Part shown: one piece after another, positions 17,857 to 27,284 of the stretch
Layout: every line of letters starts with the position of its first letter
Numbering within the stretch: position 1 is the stretch's first letter
Assembly (NCBI GenBank): GCA_002027195.1
Contig: MWJO01000036.1
Location: 1 to 64,000 of the forward strand
DNA from: Streptomyces sp. GKU 895
GTDB taxonomy: Bacteria; Actinomycetota; Actinomycetes; Streptomycetales; Streptomycetaceae
DNA: 64,000 nucleotides
Reading direction: 5' to 3'
Program-made: the position numbers and the translations under genes
The notes under the pieces: generated by a model
Database searches by the model: none
Seen by the model: the letters and a program-made list of their open reading frames with translations, nothing else
What the model was told of the DNA's origin: nothing

Positions 17857-17980
17857 ACAAGTTCACAAATGAGGGTCCCCTCAGAGTCGCAGGTAAAGCG
17901 CGGGTCAACAAGGGGGCGCGTGCGGCCAATTGAGGGCGCACGCGCTCATCTGCGCTTTTCGGTGCGGCGGCGAGGAACGA

Positions 17981-18781
17981 TCAGTACCGCTCGTTCAGAT
18001 AACCCAGCAGCTCGTCGTGGAGCAGCCCGTTCGACGCGGCCGCGTTGCCGCTGTGCGGGCCAGGGCGGCCGTCCAGGCCGGTGAAGCTCCCGCCGGCCTC
18101 GGTGACGATGATCGCGTTGGCGGCCATGTCCCACAGGGAGAGCTCGGGCTCGGCGCAGATGTCGACGGCACCCTCGGCGACCAGCATGTAGGGCCAGAAG
18201 TCGCCGTACGCGCGCGTGCGCCACACCTCGCGGGTCAGGTCCAGGAAGCCGTCCAGCCGGCCCTGCTCCTCCCAACCGGTCAGCGAGGAGTACGCGAAGG
18301 AGGCGTCGGAGAGCTTGCCGACCTGGGAGACACGCAGCCGGGAGGCGGAGGAGAGGCTGCGGCCGGTGAAGGCGCCGTGGCCCTTCGCGGCCCACCAGCG
18401 GCGGCCCAGCGCGGGGGCGGAGACCACGCCGACCACCGGCTGGAAGCCGCCTTCGCCCGCCTCCATCAGGGAGATCAGGGTGGCCCAGACGGGGACGCCG
18501 CGGACGTAGTTCTTGGTGCCGTCGATCGGGTCGACGACCCAGCGGCGGGGGCCGGTGCCCTGGACCCCGTACTCCTCGCCCAGGATCGCGTCGCGCGGAC
18601 GCGCGCGCTGCAACTGGGTGCGGATCAGGTCCTCCGCCGCCTTGTCCGCCTCGCTCACCGGGGTCATGTCCGGCTTCGTCTCGACCTTGAGGTCGAGGGC
18701 CTTGAAGCGGGCCATGGTGGCGGCGTCGGCCGCGTCCGCGAGGACGTGGGCGAAGCGGAGGTCGTCGAGGTAGTCCGGCAT
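17981..18781 (-). CDS. hisN: Histidinol-phosphatase (inositol monophosphatase family)
   Basis: This encodes 266 aa. Motifs of the Li+-sensitive phosphatase superfamily are complete: GEEYG (metal ligand), DPIDGTKNYVRG (metal/phosphate site) and LWDMAANAI. In S. coelicolor the orthologue (SCO5208, HisN) was identified as the missing histidinol-phosphate phosphatase of histidine biosynthesis. The gene stands alone here, divergent from a TetR-type gene, as in S. coelicolor. ATG 18781 is the only start that retains the N-terminal helix. A related inositol-phosphatase activity cannot be excluded from sequence alone. Confidence 0.9.
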   Translation of the reverse strand: MPDYLDDLRFAHVLADAADAATMARFKALDLKVETKPDMTPVSEADKAAEDLIRTQLQRARPRDAILGEEYGVQGTGPRRWVVDPIDGTKNYVRGVPVWATLISLMEAGEGGFQPVVGVVSAPALGRRWWAAKGHGAFTGRSLSSASRLRVSQVGKLSDASFAYSSLTGWEEQGRLDGFLDLTREVWRTRAYGDFWPYMLVAEGAVDICAEPELSLWDMAANAIIVTEAGGSFTGLDGRPGPHSGNAAASNGLLHDELLGYLNERY

Positions 18782-18889
18782 GTGACGAACGGTATCTGCC
18801 GGGGGTGGTACGGGGCTACAGGGGCCGGAGTGTGGACAGCCGGGTGGGCAGGTGACGGTGTGCGCGCCCCCCGGCGCGTCCGCGAACCC

Positions 18890-18918
18890 TTGACAGTGCC
18901 CCCACGCGCGTCAAATCT
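18890..18918 (+). promoter_or_regulatory. Candidate promoter of TetR-type gene
   Basis: A consensus -35 TTGACA lies at 18890. Seventeen bases later AAATCT is a weak -10 candidate. The gene's ribosome binding site begins at 18941. Confidence 0.45.
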
Positions 18919-18951
18919 GGGCGCAGAGCCGCTCGCCCCTAGGAGGCGATG

Positions 18952-19557
18952 ATGCCTGCAGCGAGGGAATCCCTTCTGGACGCCGCTTACACGGCGCTGG
19001 CGCGCCGGCCGTGGTCCGCCGTGCGGATGGTGGACGTCGCCGCGGCGGCCGGAGTGTCCCGGCAGACGCTGTACAACGAGTTCGGCAGCAAGGAAGGCCT
19101 GGCCCGCGCGCTCGTCAGAAGGGAGGCCGACGGCTACCTCGCCGGCGTCGAACGCGCCCTCGCCGCCCACACCGACCCCCGCGAGCGGCTGACCGCCACC
19201 GCCGAGTGGACGGCCGCCACAGCCCGTGAGAACGCGCTCGTACGGGCCATGCTCACCGGCTGCTGGAGCGAGCGGCTGCCCGCGCCGACGCTCACCGCGG
19301 TCCCGTCCTCCTCCGCGGTACCGGCACAGCGCCGCGCCGACGGCCCGCTGCCCTCACCCGGCGACTTCGTGGCGCTCGTGCGCGACCGTGCCGTCGCGGT
19401 GCTGGGCGGACCCGGAAAGGCCAAGCCGGACACCGCCGAGCTGGCCCGCTCCTGCGAACTCGCCGTACGGCTCGCCATCTCCTGCGTGTCTGCGCCACCG
19501 GGGGAGGGAGGCGTCACCGACCTGGTGCGCGCCGCGCTGTACCGGCAGCCGGTCTGA
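18952..19557 (+). CDS. TetR family transcriptional regulator
   Basis: This encodes 201 aa (MPAARESLLDAA). AGGAGG ends five bases before ATG 18952. The ATG at 18949 is only two bases from it and is less likely. The N-terminal helix-turn-helix is canonical (VDVAAAAGVSRQTLYNEFGSKEGLA). The C-terminal ligand domain is not similar to a family I recognise. It converges on the SMR transporter gene with a 10-base gap. Regulation of that transporter is conceivable, but the convergent orientation gives no direct support. Confidence 0.88.
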   Translation: MPAARESLLDAAYTALARRPWSAVRMVDVAAAAGVSRQTLYNEFGSKEGLARALVRREADGYLAGVERALAAHTDPRERLTATAEWTAATARENALVRAMLTGCWSERLPAPTLTAVPSSSAVPAQRRADGPLPSPGDFVALVRDRAVAVLGGPGKAKPDTAELARSCELAVRLAISCVSAPPGEGGVTDLVRAALYRQPV

Positions 19558-19567
19558 GAAGCCGTGA

Positions 19568-19891
19568 TCAGTGCGCCGAGCCCGACAGCTGCAGGCCGAT
19601 CACGCCGACGATGACGAAGCTGATCGAGACGAGCTTCAGCGTCGAGACCAGGTCGCCGAGGAAGATCATGCCGTAGATGGCGGTGCCCGCCGCGCCGATG
19701 CCCGTCCACACCGCGTACGCCGGGCCCACGTCGAGCTTCTTCAGGGACAGCGTCAGCAGACCGAAGCTGCCGAGGGCGAAGATGCAGAACGCGATCGTGG
19801 GCCAGAGCCGGGTGAAACCGTGGGAGAGCTTCAGACACACGGCGAATCCGGTCTCGAGCAACCCGGCCACCACCACCAGCAGCCACGCCAT
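19568..19891 (-). CDS. sugE: SMR family transporter, SugE/Gdx-like
   Basis: This encodes 107 aa with four membrane helices. The conserved membrane glutamate is in AGLLETGFAV (Glu13). The sequence KLSHGFTRLWP and the segment GPAYAVWTGIGA match the SugE/Gdx branch, which exports guanidinium or quaternary ammonium compounds, rather than EmrE. It functions as an antiparallel dimer driven by proton antiport. No partner SMR subunit lies next to it. I see no guanidine riboswitch upstream. Confidence 0.85.
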   Translation of the reverse strand: MAWLLVVVAGLLETGFAVCLKLSHGFTRLWPTIAFCIFALGSFGLLTLSLKKLDVGPAYAVWTGIGAAGTAIYGMIFLGDLVSTLKLVSISFVIVGVIGLQLSGSAH

Positions 19892-19976
19892 GTGCTGTCC
19901 TCCCGTAGGTCCGGCCGGTCCGGCTCGGTGCGATTATGCACTTACCGGACTCGTGGACTCACAAACAACGCGGAGG

Positions 19977-20987
19977 TCAGTCGCCTTCCTTCCGCTCACG
20001 CGTGGCCAGCAGCCGGCGCAGTGAGTAGAGGCGGGCGGGGTCCGCGTGGCCGTCCGCCACCCACTGGTCGAGCGCGCAGTCCGGCTCGTCATGACTGCAC
20101 GCGCGCGGGCAGCCCTCGGTTCCCGGTTCCAGGTCGGGGAACGCGTGGATCACCCGGGACGGGTCCACATGGTGCAGGCCGAACGACCGGACGCCCGGGG
20201 TGTCGATGACCCAGCCGTCGTCGCCGTCCAGGGGCAGCGCCAGCGCCGAGGTCGTGGTGTGCCGGCCGCGGCCGGTCACCGCGTTGACGTGGCCCGTCAG
20301 ACGGCGACGGTCCGCCGGCACCAGCGCGTTCACCAGGGTCGTCTTGCCGACGCCGGAGTGCCCGACGAACGCCGTGATCTTGCCGTCGAGCTGCTCGCGC
20401 ACCCGGGCCGCCGCGTCGCCGTTCTCCAGCTCCTCGCGGCTGGTGACGACGTAGGGGATGTCGAGGTCGCCGTACAGCTCCAGCAGCTTGTCGGGCGGGG
20501 CGAGATCCGACTTCGTCAGGACCAGGAGCGGTTCCAGACCGCCGTCGTACGCCGCGACCAGGCAGCGGTCGATGAGCCGCGGGCGCGGCTCGGGGTCGGC
20601 GAGGGCGGTGACGATGGCCAGCTGGTCGGCGTTGGCGACGACCACCCGCTCGTACGGGTCGTCGTCGTCCGCCGTGCGGCGCAGCACCGAGCTGCGCGGC
20701 TCGATGCGCACGATCCGGGCCAGGGTGTCCTTCTGACCGGAGAGATCACCGACGATGGCGACCCGGTCACCTACGATCGCGGCCTTGCGGCCCAGTTCGC
20801 GGGCCTTCATCGCCATCACGATCCGGTCCTCGACCAGACAGGTCAGCCGGCCCCGGTCGACGGTGAGGACCATGCCCTCGACCGCTTCCTCGTGCTTGGG
20901 GCGGATGTTCGTACGCGGCCGGTTGCCCTTGCGGTTGGGGCGGGAGCGGATGTCGTCCTCGTCGGTGTGCTTGCCGTAGCGGCGCAT
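19977..20987 (-). CDS. rsgA: Ribosome small subunit GTPase RsgA
   Basis: This encodes 336 aa. RsgA is a circularly permuted GTPase that checks late 30S subunit maturation. The motifs appear in permuted order: G4 TKSDL, then G1 GHSGVGKTT and G3 DTPGVRSFG. An N-terminal OB-fold precedes them. The C-terminal zinc site is CPRACSHDEPDC. The start at ATG 20987 (MRRYGKHTDEDD) is 11 bases after the aroA stop with AGGGA upstream, so it is probably co-transcribed with aroA. An in-frame start further upstream would overlap aroA. Confidence 0.93.
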   Translation of the reverse strand: MRRYGKHTDEDDIRSRPNRKGNRPRTNIRPKHEEAVEGMVLTVDRGRLTCLVEDRIVMAMKARELGRKAAIVGDRVAIVGDLSGQKDTLARIVRIEPRSSVLRRTADDDDPYERVVVANADQLAIVTALADPEPRPRLIDRCLVAAYDGGLEPLLVLTKSDLAPPDKLLELYGDLDIPYVVTSREELENGDAAARVREQLDGKITAFVGHSGVGKTTLVNALVPADRRRLTGHVNAVTGRGRHTTTSALALPLDGDDGWVIDTPGVRSFGLHHVDPSRVIHAFPDLEPGTEGCPRACSHDEPDCALDQWVADGHADPARLYSLRRLLATRERKEGD

Positions 20988-20998
20988 GGCGGTGGTCC

Positions 20999-22316
20999 CT
21001 ATGCCCCGAGCATCCCGGTCCACAACTCCGGGAAGTCCGGCAGCGTCTTGGCCGTCGTCGCCACGTTCTCGATCTGGACGCCCTCGACCGCGAGGCCGAT
21101 GATCGCGCCGGCCGTCGCCATGCGGTGGTCCTCGTAGGTGTGGAAGGTGCCGCCGTGCAGGGTGCGCGGGCGGATGTGGAGGCCGTCGGCGGTCTCGGTG
21201 ACGTCACCGCCGAGTTCGTTGATCTCCTTGGTGAGCGCGGCCAGCCGGTCCGTCTCGTGCAGGCGCAGATGCGCGACGCCGCGCAGGGTCGAGGGGGAGT
21301 CGGCCAGGGCGGCGACCGCCGCGATGCCCGGGGTCAGCTCGCCGACCTCGCTGAGGTCGACGTCGATGCCGTGAATCCCACCCGAACCGGTGAACACCAG
21401 CCCGTACTCGGTGAGTTCGCAGGAACCGCCCATCTCGGTGAAGATCTCCCGCAGCTTGTCACCGGGCTGCGTGGTGCGGGCCGGCCAGTCCGGGATCACC
21501 ACCTTGCCACCGGTCACCAGGGCCGCCGCCAGGAACGGCTGGGCGTTGGAGAGGTCCGGCTCGATGGTCAGATCGCGGCCGAGCAGCGCGCCCGGCGTCA
21601 CCCGCCAGACGTTCGGCTCCCCGCCCGACTCCGGGGTGTCCACCTGGGCACCGACCGCGCGCAGCATGTCGACGGTCATGCGGATGTGGGGGAGGGAGGG
21701 GAGGCTGGCGCCGATGTGGCGGACCTCGACGCCCTGGTTGAAGCGCGGGCCGGACAGCAGCAGCGCGCTCACGAACTGGGACGAGCTCGACGCGTCGATC
21801 TCCACCGGGCCGCCGTCCAGCGCGCCTGAGCCGTGGACCGTCAGCGGCAGCGCGCCACGGCCGTCGTCGTCGATCCGGGCGCCGAGGACACGGAGGGCGT
21901 CGATGACGCCGTTCAGGGGGCGCTCGTACGACCGGGGGTCGCCGTCGAAGCGGACGGGGCCGTGCGGCGAGGGCGGCGACCGGGGGCAGGAAGCGCATGA
22001 CGGTGCCGGCGTTGCCGACGTTCACGGTGGCGGGGCCTCGGAGGCCGGCGGGGAGTACGCGCCAGGTCTCACCGGTACCGTCGGGGCCCACGCCCTCCTC
22101 GATGCCCACGCCCATTTCTCGGAGGGCGGCTGCCATGAGGAGGGTGTCGCGGGAGCGGAGGGGGCGGCGCAGCCAGCCGGGTTCTGAGGCGAGGGCCGCG
22201 AGGACCAGGGCGCGGTTGGTGACGGACTTCGACCCCGGGACATGGACTGTCGCGTCGACGGCTCCGCTCGCATAGGGGGCGGGCCAGAGGGCGGTTTCTG
22301 AGGGGTTCAAAGCCAT
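20999..22316 (-). CDS. aroA: 3-phosphoshikimate 1-carboxyvinyltransferase (frameshifted near 21966)
   Basis: EPSP synthase catalyses the sixth step of the shikimate pathway. The N-terminal part (MALNPSETALW, substrate motif GSKSVTNRALVLAA, NAGTVMRFLPP) reads in one frame. The C-terminal part (PVRFDGDPRSYERP, then SSSSQFVSALLLSG, HETDRLAALT) continues in another. Removing one base near 21966 joins them to give 438 aa, the normal length. The gene is required for aromatic amino acids and nothing around it is decayed, so I consider the indel a sequence error. ATG 22316 is chosen over an in-frame GTG three codons upstream. rsgA follows. Confidence 0.85.
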
Positions 22317-22369
22317 GAGGTCCACTTTAGTGGGGGGCTGTGGTTCGGGTGCTGCGCCGTGGGGGCTGG

Positions 22370-22391
22370 TCGCGCAGTTCCCCGCGCCCCT
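22370..22391 (-). repeat. Streptomyces 3'-UTR repeat TCGCGCAGTTCCCCGCGCCC, copy 1
   Basis: A 22-base segment (TCGCGCAGTTCCCCGCGCCC plus CT) is identical to 39106-39127. Both lie just downstream of a minus-strand stop codon. From memory this sequence recurs in intergenic regions across Streptomyces. Confidence 0.85.
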
Positions 22392-22419
22392 GTGATGCGC
22401 CCCTTCGGGGCTGCATCAC
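22392..22419 (-). terminator. Hairpin at end of M50 peptidase gene
   Basis: GTGATGC pairs with GCATCAC, with an inner CCCC/GGGG extension around TTC. It overlaps the stop codon and adjoins the 22-base repeat. Confidence 0.65.
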
Positions 22420-23129
22420 ACCTCCAGTAGCCACCTGCCGCCCCCTATCAGCGAACACAGACTCACCGCGTGGAACAGGAACAACCACAACCCCCCGGGT
22501 ACATGCGTCAGCCGCGACAGCTGGTCCGCGTCCGAGTCGCCCGCGCCGCCCCTCGCCCGCTTCGCCTGCAACTCGAAAGCGGGACGGACCCCGCCCAGCA
22601 GCAGGAACCACACCACCGCGTACGCGAACGCCGCCTGCACCTGAGGGCCCGCCAGCCACGACACCACCACGAACGTGCCGCCCGTGAGGATCACCGTCAG
22701 GGCGCCGTACGCGTTGCGGATCATCACCAGCATCGCCACCAGGAGGGCGGTCGCCACCCACAGCAGGAGGGTGATGCGGCCCGCCGCGAGAAGGGCGGCG
22801 CCGCCGAGGCCCAGCAGCGGGGGAGCGGTGTAGCCGGCGGAGGCGGTGAGGATCATGCCGATGCCGTACGGCTTGCCCTTGCTGACGGTCAGGCCGCTGG
22901 TGTCGGAGTGCAGCCGTATGCCGGTCAGCGTGCGGCCCGTCAGCAGGGCTACCAGGCCGTGGCCGCCCTCGTGGGCGATGGTGATGGCGTTGCGGGAGAT
23001 ACGCCACAGGGCGTGCGGGACGACTATGGCGAGCGCCGCGACCAGGGTGGCCAGAACCACCCACAGATCGGGATCGGGCTGGGTGCCGACGAGCTCGTCC
23101 CAGAGAGAGGACGCGGTACTGGTGTCCAT
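22416..23129 (-). CDS. M50 family integral-membrane metallopeptidase-like protein
   Basis: This encodes 237 aa from ATG 23129 (MDTSTASSLWDE). The zinc-binding motif HEGGH (residues about 53-57) sits at the start of a hydrophobic helix, as in site-2 protease (M50B-like) proteins. About five to six membrane segments follow. The second conserved metal ligand motif of true S2P enzymes (NxxPxxxxDG) is not visible, so this is an M50-like relative whose proteolytic activity is uncertain. The gene is divergent from the SRAP gene across only 50 bases. Confidence 0.82.
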   Translation of the reverse strand: MDTSTASSLWDELVGTQPDPDLWVVLATLVAALAIVVPHALWRISRNAITIAHEGGHGLVALLTGRTLTGIRLHSDTSGLTVSKGKPYGIGMILTASAGYTAPPLLGLGGAALLAAGRITLLLWVATALLVAMLVMIRNAYGALTVILTGGTFVVVSWLAGPQVQAAFAYAVVWFLLLGGVRPAFELQAKRARGGAGDSDADQLSRLTHVPGGLWLFLFHAVSLCSLIGGGRWLLEV

Positions 23130-23179
23130 GTTCGGCGGTGGCTCCCTCTCCTCGTACGGAGTCTGGCAGTGTGGCACGT

Positions 23180-23995
23180 ATGTGCGGACGGTATGCAGCA
23201 AGTCGTAGGCCCGAGGATCTCGCAGGAATCTTTGAGATCGAGCAGTGGGAACCCGAGGAGACTCTCGCCCCCGACTACAACGTGGCCCCGACCAAGGAGG
23301 TCTACGCCGTCCTCGACCGTCCTCTTAAGGACGCCGACGATCCGAAGCCGGTTCGGCAGTTGCGGAAGCTGAAGTGGGGACTGGTGCCGAGCTGGTCCAA
23401 GACCCCCGAGGGCGGCGCCCGGATGATCAACGCCCGGGCGGAGACCGTGCATGAGAAGCCGTCCTACAAGCGGGCCTTCTCCTCGCGCCGCTGCATCATC
23501 CCCGCCGACGGCTACTACGAGTGGGTCACCGCCGCCGCCGAGCGGGAGTTGGAGGTCGAGGGGAAGAAGAAGCGGCCGCGCAAGCAGCCGTACTTCGTGC
23601 TGCCGGCCGACGGGTCGGTGTTCGCGATGGCCGGGCTGTACGAGTTCTGGCGGGACAAGACCCTGCCCGACGACCATCCGCAGGCCTGGTGGGTGACCTG
23701 CTCGGTGATCACGACCGAGGCCGAGACGAGCCCGCTCGCGGTGGCGCCCGCCGAGGGGCCGCGCGCCCTCGCCGACATCCACCCGCGGATGCCGCTGATG
23801 CTCACCCCGGACCGCTGGGACTCCTGGCTGGACCCGTCCCGTACCGATGTCGAGGACCTGCGCTCCCTGCTCGCGCCGCCCCCGCCCGGCCTGATGCGCG
23901 CCTACCCCGTCTCCACCGCCGTCAGCAACGTCCGCAACAACGGGCCGGAGCTGCTGAAGGAGCTGGAGGGGCCCGAGGAGGGCACACTCTTCTGA
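23180..23995 (+). CDS. SOS-response-associated peptidase (SRAP, YedK/HMCES family)
   Basis: This encodes 271 aa. The start MCGRYAA places the catalytic Cys2 right after the initiator methionine, as the family requires for crosslinking to abasic sites in single-stranded DNA. This decides ATG 23180 over an upstream in-frame start. Other signature residues are present: INARAETVHEKPSYK, RCIIPADGYYEW and HPRMPLML with the active histidine. It protects abasic sites during replication. A hydrolase gene begins one base after the stop, so the two are co-transcribed. Confidence 0.95.
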   Translation: MCGRYAASRRPEDLAGIFEIEQWEPEETLAPDYNVAPTKEVYAVLDRPLKDADDPKPVRQLRKLKWGLVPSWSKTPEGGARMINARAETVHEKPSYKRAFSSRRCIIPADGYYEWVTAAAERELEVEGKKKRPRKQPYFVLPADGSVFAMAGLYEFWRDKTLPDDHPQAWWVTCSVITTEAETSPLAVAPAEGPRALADIHPRMPLMLTPDRWDSWLDPSRTDVEDLRSLLAPPPPGLMRAYPVSTAVSNVRNNGPELLKELEGPEEGTLF

Positions 23996-23996
23996 C

Positions 23997-24635
23997 GTGA
24001 CCACCACTGAGATCGTCAGCACCGACGCCGGGGACGCCCGGATCACCTGGCACAGGGCCACGAAGAAGGCGCGGCTCGTGCTCGCCGTCAGCCACGGGGC
24101 GGGCGGTGGCATCGAGGCGCGGGACCTCCAGGCCCTCGCGCACACCCTTCCCGGCCACGGCGTGACCGTCGCTCTCGTCGAGCAGCCCTGGCGGGTGGCG
24201 GGCAAGAAGCTCGCCCCCGCGCCCAGGACCCTCGACATGGGCTGGCGCGGGATCTGGCCCGCGGTCGCGAAGCCGGGGCTCCCGGTCGTCTCCGGCGGAC
24301 GCAGCGCCGGGGCCCGGGTCGCCTGTCGTACGGCCGTGGAGCTGGGCGCAGCCGCGGTGCTCGCCCTCAGCTTCCCGCTGCATCCGCCGGGCAAGCCGGA
24401 GAAGTCGCGTGCCGGGGAGCTGCTCGGGGCCGGGGTGCCCACACTCGTCGTACAAGGAGGGAACGACCCCTTCGGGAAGCCGGACGAGTTCCCGGCCGGT
24501 GGCGGTTACGAGCTGGTCGAGGTGCCGTACGGCGATCACGGGTTCGCCGTGCCGAAGCGGGCGGAGATCGGTCAGGACGAGGCCGTGACGGTCATCACGG
24601 ACGCGGTCTTGAAGTGGGCCCAGTCACTCGGGTAA
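23997..24635 (+). CDS. Alpha/beta hydrolase family protein
   Basis: This encodes 212 aa from GTG 23997, one base after the SRAP stop. The fold is a small alpha/beta hydrolase of the KANL3/Tex30-like class. The nucleophile elbow is GGRSAGAR (serine near residue 103), an oxyanion-type SHGAGGG loop lies near residue 33, and the catalytic histidine is in YGDHGF near residue 181. Substrate is unknown. The next gene, sigR, has its sigma-R promoter starting eight bases after this stop codon. Confidence 0.85.
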   Translation: MTTTEIVSTDAGDARITWHRATKKARLVLAVSHGAGGGIEARDLQALAHTLPGHGVTVALVEQPWRVAGKKLAPAPRTLDMGWRGIWPAVAKPGLPVVSGGRSAGARVACRTAVELGAAAVLALSFPLHPPGKPEKSRAGELLGAGVPTLVVQGGNDPFGKPDEFPAGGGYELVEVPYGDHGFAVPKRAEIGQDEAVTVITDAVLKWAQSLG

Positions 24636-24642
24636 AGAGCCG

Positions 24643-24668
24643 GGAATGTTGGGCGGCGGACCTCTGTT
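24643..24668 (+). promoter_or_regulatory. Sigma-R-dependent promoter of sigR
   Basis: GGAAT at 24643, exactly 18 bases, then GTT at 24666 is a perfect match to the sigma-R consensus. It corresponds to sigRp2 of S. coelicolor, the autoregulated promoter that yields the long unstable isoform. Confidence 0.93.
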
Positions 24669-24715
24669 GAGCCGGACAGAAGTGCTCACACGTCTGAGGA
24701 GAGGAAGTCCGCCGC

Positions 24716-25576
24716 ATGGGTTCGACCTTCTGCCCGACCCGCAGCAGCCGCGCTGACCTGGACTGGACGGTGCTGCACGCGGGCAAGACCACGCCTATTC
24801 GAGGCGCGGCGGGCACGGGTAGTCGTCTATCCTCCGATTCTGGTGGCATCGGCTTCGGTGCTGCCCAGAAACTTGAGGAGGTGGGTCCGGTTCCCGGTAC
24901 CGACGCAGGGACCGAACACGGCCAGGCGGAGCAGCCCGAGGGCCAGGGCACGAGCGTGGAGACCGGCAAGGAATCCACCGCCGAGCGCAGCGCGCGCTTC
25001 GAGCGGGACGCGCTCGAATTCCTCGACCAGATGTACTCGGCCGCCCTGCGTATGACGCGCAACCCGGCCGACGCCGAGGACCTGGTGCAGGAGACCTACG
25101 CCAAGGCGTACGCGTCCTTCCACCAGTTCCGCGAGGGCACCAACCTGAAGGCCTGGCTGTACCGGATCCTGACCAACACGTTCATCAACTCGTACCGCAA
25201 GAAGCAGCGTGAACCCCAGCGCTCCGCGGCCGAGGAGATCGAGGACTGGCAGCTGGCGCGTGCCGAGTCGCACATGTCGACGGGTCTGCGCTCCGCCGAG
25301 TCGCAGGCGCTGGACCACCTGCCCGACTCGGACGTGAAGGAAGCACTCCAGGCGATCCCCGAGGAATTCCGCATCGCCGTCTATCTGGCGGACGTTGAGG
25401 GCTTTGCCTACAAGGAGATCGCGGACATCATGGGGACACCCATCGGTACGGTGATGTCCCGGCTGCACCGGGGCCGCCGGCAACTGCGCGGCATGCTCGA
25501 GGACTACGCGCGTGAGCGCGGACTGGTCCCGGCCGGCGCCGGAGAGTCGGACGAAGCGAAAGGTTCGGGCTCATGA
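24716..25576 (+). CDS. sigR: Thiol-oxidative stress sigma factor SigR (long and short forms)
   Basis: The frame from ATG 24716 encodes 286 aa. GTG 24881 starts the constitutive 231-aa form ([10 protein letters not shown]), so the long form has exactly 55 extra residues, as reported for sigma-R' of S. coelicolor. Region 2 ([20 protein letters not shown]) and region 4 ([16 protein letters not shown]) are those of an ECF sigma factor. SigR controls thioredoxin, mycothiol and proteolysis genes on disulfide stress and is held by RsrA. The stop overlaps rsrA (ATGA). GAGGAG is directly adjacent to GTG 24881, an unusually tight spacing. The upstream promoter is a perfect sigma-R site. Confidence 0.97.
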
Positions 25577-25884
25577 GCTGCGGAGAGCCGCACGAGACGG
25601 ACTGCAGTGAGGTACTCGACCATCTCTACGAGTTCCTCGACAGCGAGATGCCGGACGTCGACCGCGACAAGTTCAAGCAGCACTTCACGGAGTGCTCGCC
25701 GTGCCTGGAGAAGTACGGGCTCGAAGAGGCCGTGAAGAAGCTCGTCAAGCGCTGCTGCGGCCATGACGACGTCCCCACCGACCTGCGCGCCAAGGTGCTC
25801 GGGCGGCTCGACCTGATCCGTACCGGGCAGGCCGTGCCGGACCACGACGTCGCCGCCGCACCGGCCGCGCCGCAGGAATCCTGA
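25573..25884 (+). CDS. rsrA: Redox-sensing anti-sigma factor RsrA
   Basis: This encodes 103 aa. RsrA binds SigR when reduced with zinc and releases it when its cysteines form a disulfide. The zinc-binding and trigger residues known from S. coelicolor occur at the same numbers: Cys11, His37, Cys41 and Cys44 (HFTECSPC). Cys3, Cys61 and Cys62 are also conserved. ATG 25573 overlaps the sigR TGA, which couples translation and keeps the two proteins in balance. A hairpin follows 28 bases after the stop. Confidence 0.97.
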
Positions 25885-25912
25885 ACGCACGGTCGTCACT
25901 CGAACGTGCTAA

Positions 25913-25935
25913 TCCGCGGGTCATAAGCCCGCGGA
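25913..25935 (+). terminator. Terminator of sigR-rsrA
   Basis: TCCGCGGG and CCCGCGGA form a perfect 8-bp stem with a 7-base loop, 28 bases after rsrA. Confidence 0.75.
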
Positions 25936-25992
25936 CCTCCCCCTCACCGCCCTAGGCTCGCCTGCTGGAAGCGCGTGCCCGGGGAGGGGTGT

Positions 25993-27284
25993 ATGGAGGC
26001 GGTACCCACACGGGCACGTGTGTACGTCGGCGGCGTGGTCCTCGCGGCCCTGTACTGCCTGCATCTGCTGCCGTCGGTACGCGCCCCGTGGTGGGTCATA
26101 GCCCTGCTCGCCGTCCTCTACGCCGGCGGCGAGCGGCTCTCCGGCTCGTTCTATCCCGTGCTGCTCGCCGGCGCCTTCCTGCTGCCGCCGCCCGCCGCCG
26201 CGCTCGTCGCGGTGCCGGGGGCGCTGCTGGCCCCGGTCGCGCGCCGGCCCCGCCTTGTGCGGCGGATCTGGCGGGCCTCCCAACTCGCTGTCGCCGCCTG
26301 GGCCGCGTCCCGCGTGCACTGGGCGCTGGGCGGCGTGACGCCGTCGTCGACTCCGACTTTCCCTACGCGCTCCTCCCGGCGGGGGCGGCGGTCGGCGTCT
26401 TCTGCCTGCTGCTGACCGTCCTGGACGGCGGCATCCTGGCGCTCGCGGAAGGCGTCCCGGCCCGTCTCGCCTGGCGGGGCCTGTTCGTACGTTCCCTCGC
26501 GCCGATCGCCGTGCACGGGCTCGCCGGGCTCATGATGGCCGTCCTGTGGCGCAGCCCGTACGGGCCCGTCGCCGCGCTGCTCGTGCTGCTGCCGATGTGC
26601 GTGTCCTGGTGGGCGTTCGCGCAGTACCACCGGGAGCGGGCCGCCCACCAGGCCACCATCCGGGCGCTGGTCCAGGCCGTCGACATCAAGGACGAGTACA
26701 CGCGCGGGCACAGCGAACGCGTCGGCCAGGCCTCGATGATGATCGCCCGCGAGCTCGGCATGGACGAGGGCCGCATCGAGGTCCTCCGCTTCGCCGGCAT
26801 CCTGCACGACGTGGGCAAGCTGGGCGTCCCGACCCGGCTGCTGCGCAAGGACGGGCCGCTGACGCCCGAGGAACGCCGGGTCATCGAGCTCCACCCCGAG
26901 TACGGGCACGAGATGGTGCGGGGCATCTCCTTCCTGGGGGAGGCGCGGGCCGCCGTACTGCACCATCACGAACGGCTGGACGGCAGCGGGTACCCGTACG
27001 GGCTGGTCGGGGCGCAGATCCCCGAGTCGGCGCGGGTGGTGGCGGTCGCCGACGCCTTCGACGCGATGACGTCCACCCGGTCCTACAGCAGGGCCCGGCC
27101 CGTGGGCACCGCGCTGGAGGAGCTGGAGCGGTGTGCGGGGACGCAGTTCGACCCGCGGATGGTGACCGCCCTCGTCCGGGCGCTGGGGCGGCACGGCTGG
27201 CATCCCGCGGTGACCGCGGACGAGGCCACGCGGGTGCCGGGGCCGCGGCGTCCGGTGGGGAACCGGCCCGGGGTACGGCCATGA
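25993..27284 (+). CDS. Membrane-anchored HD-GYP-like phosphohydrolase (frameshifted near 26340)
   Basis: Adding one base near 26340 joins two frames into a 430-aa protein. The start is ATG 25993 (MEAVPTRARV), behind GGGGAGGGG. The N-terminal 220 residues form about six membrane helices. The cytoplasmic C-terminal half is an HD domain with HSERVGQ, GILHDVGKLGVP, a conserved HHHERLDGSGYPYGL and a distal DAFDAMTSTRSY. This is the full set of the HD-GYP class, which hydrolyses cyclic-di-GMP. The substrate is inference. Its stop overlaps the start of a second HD membrane protein. Confidence 0.83.

Noticed and set aside
19892..19976. Possible guanidine riboswitch in front of sugE
   Set aside because: SugE/Gdx genes often follow such riboswitches, but the ykkC-type conserved segments are absent and the gap to rsgA is only 85 bases.
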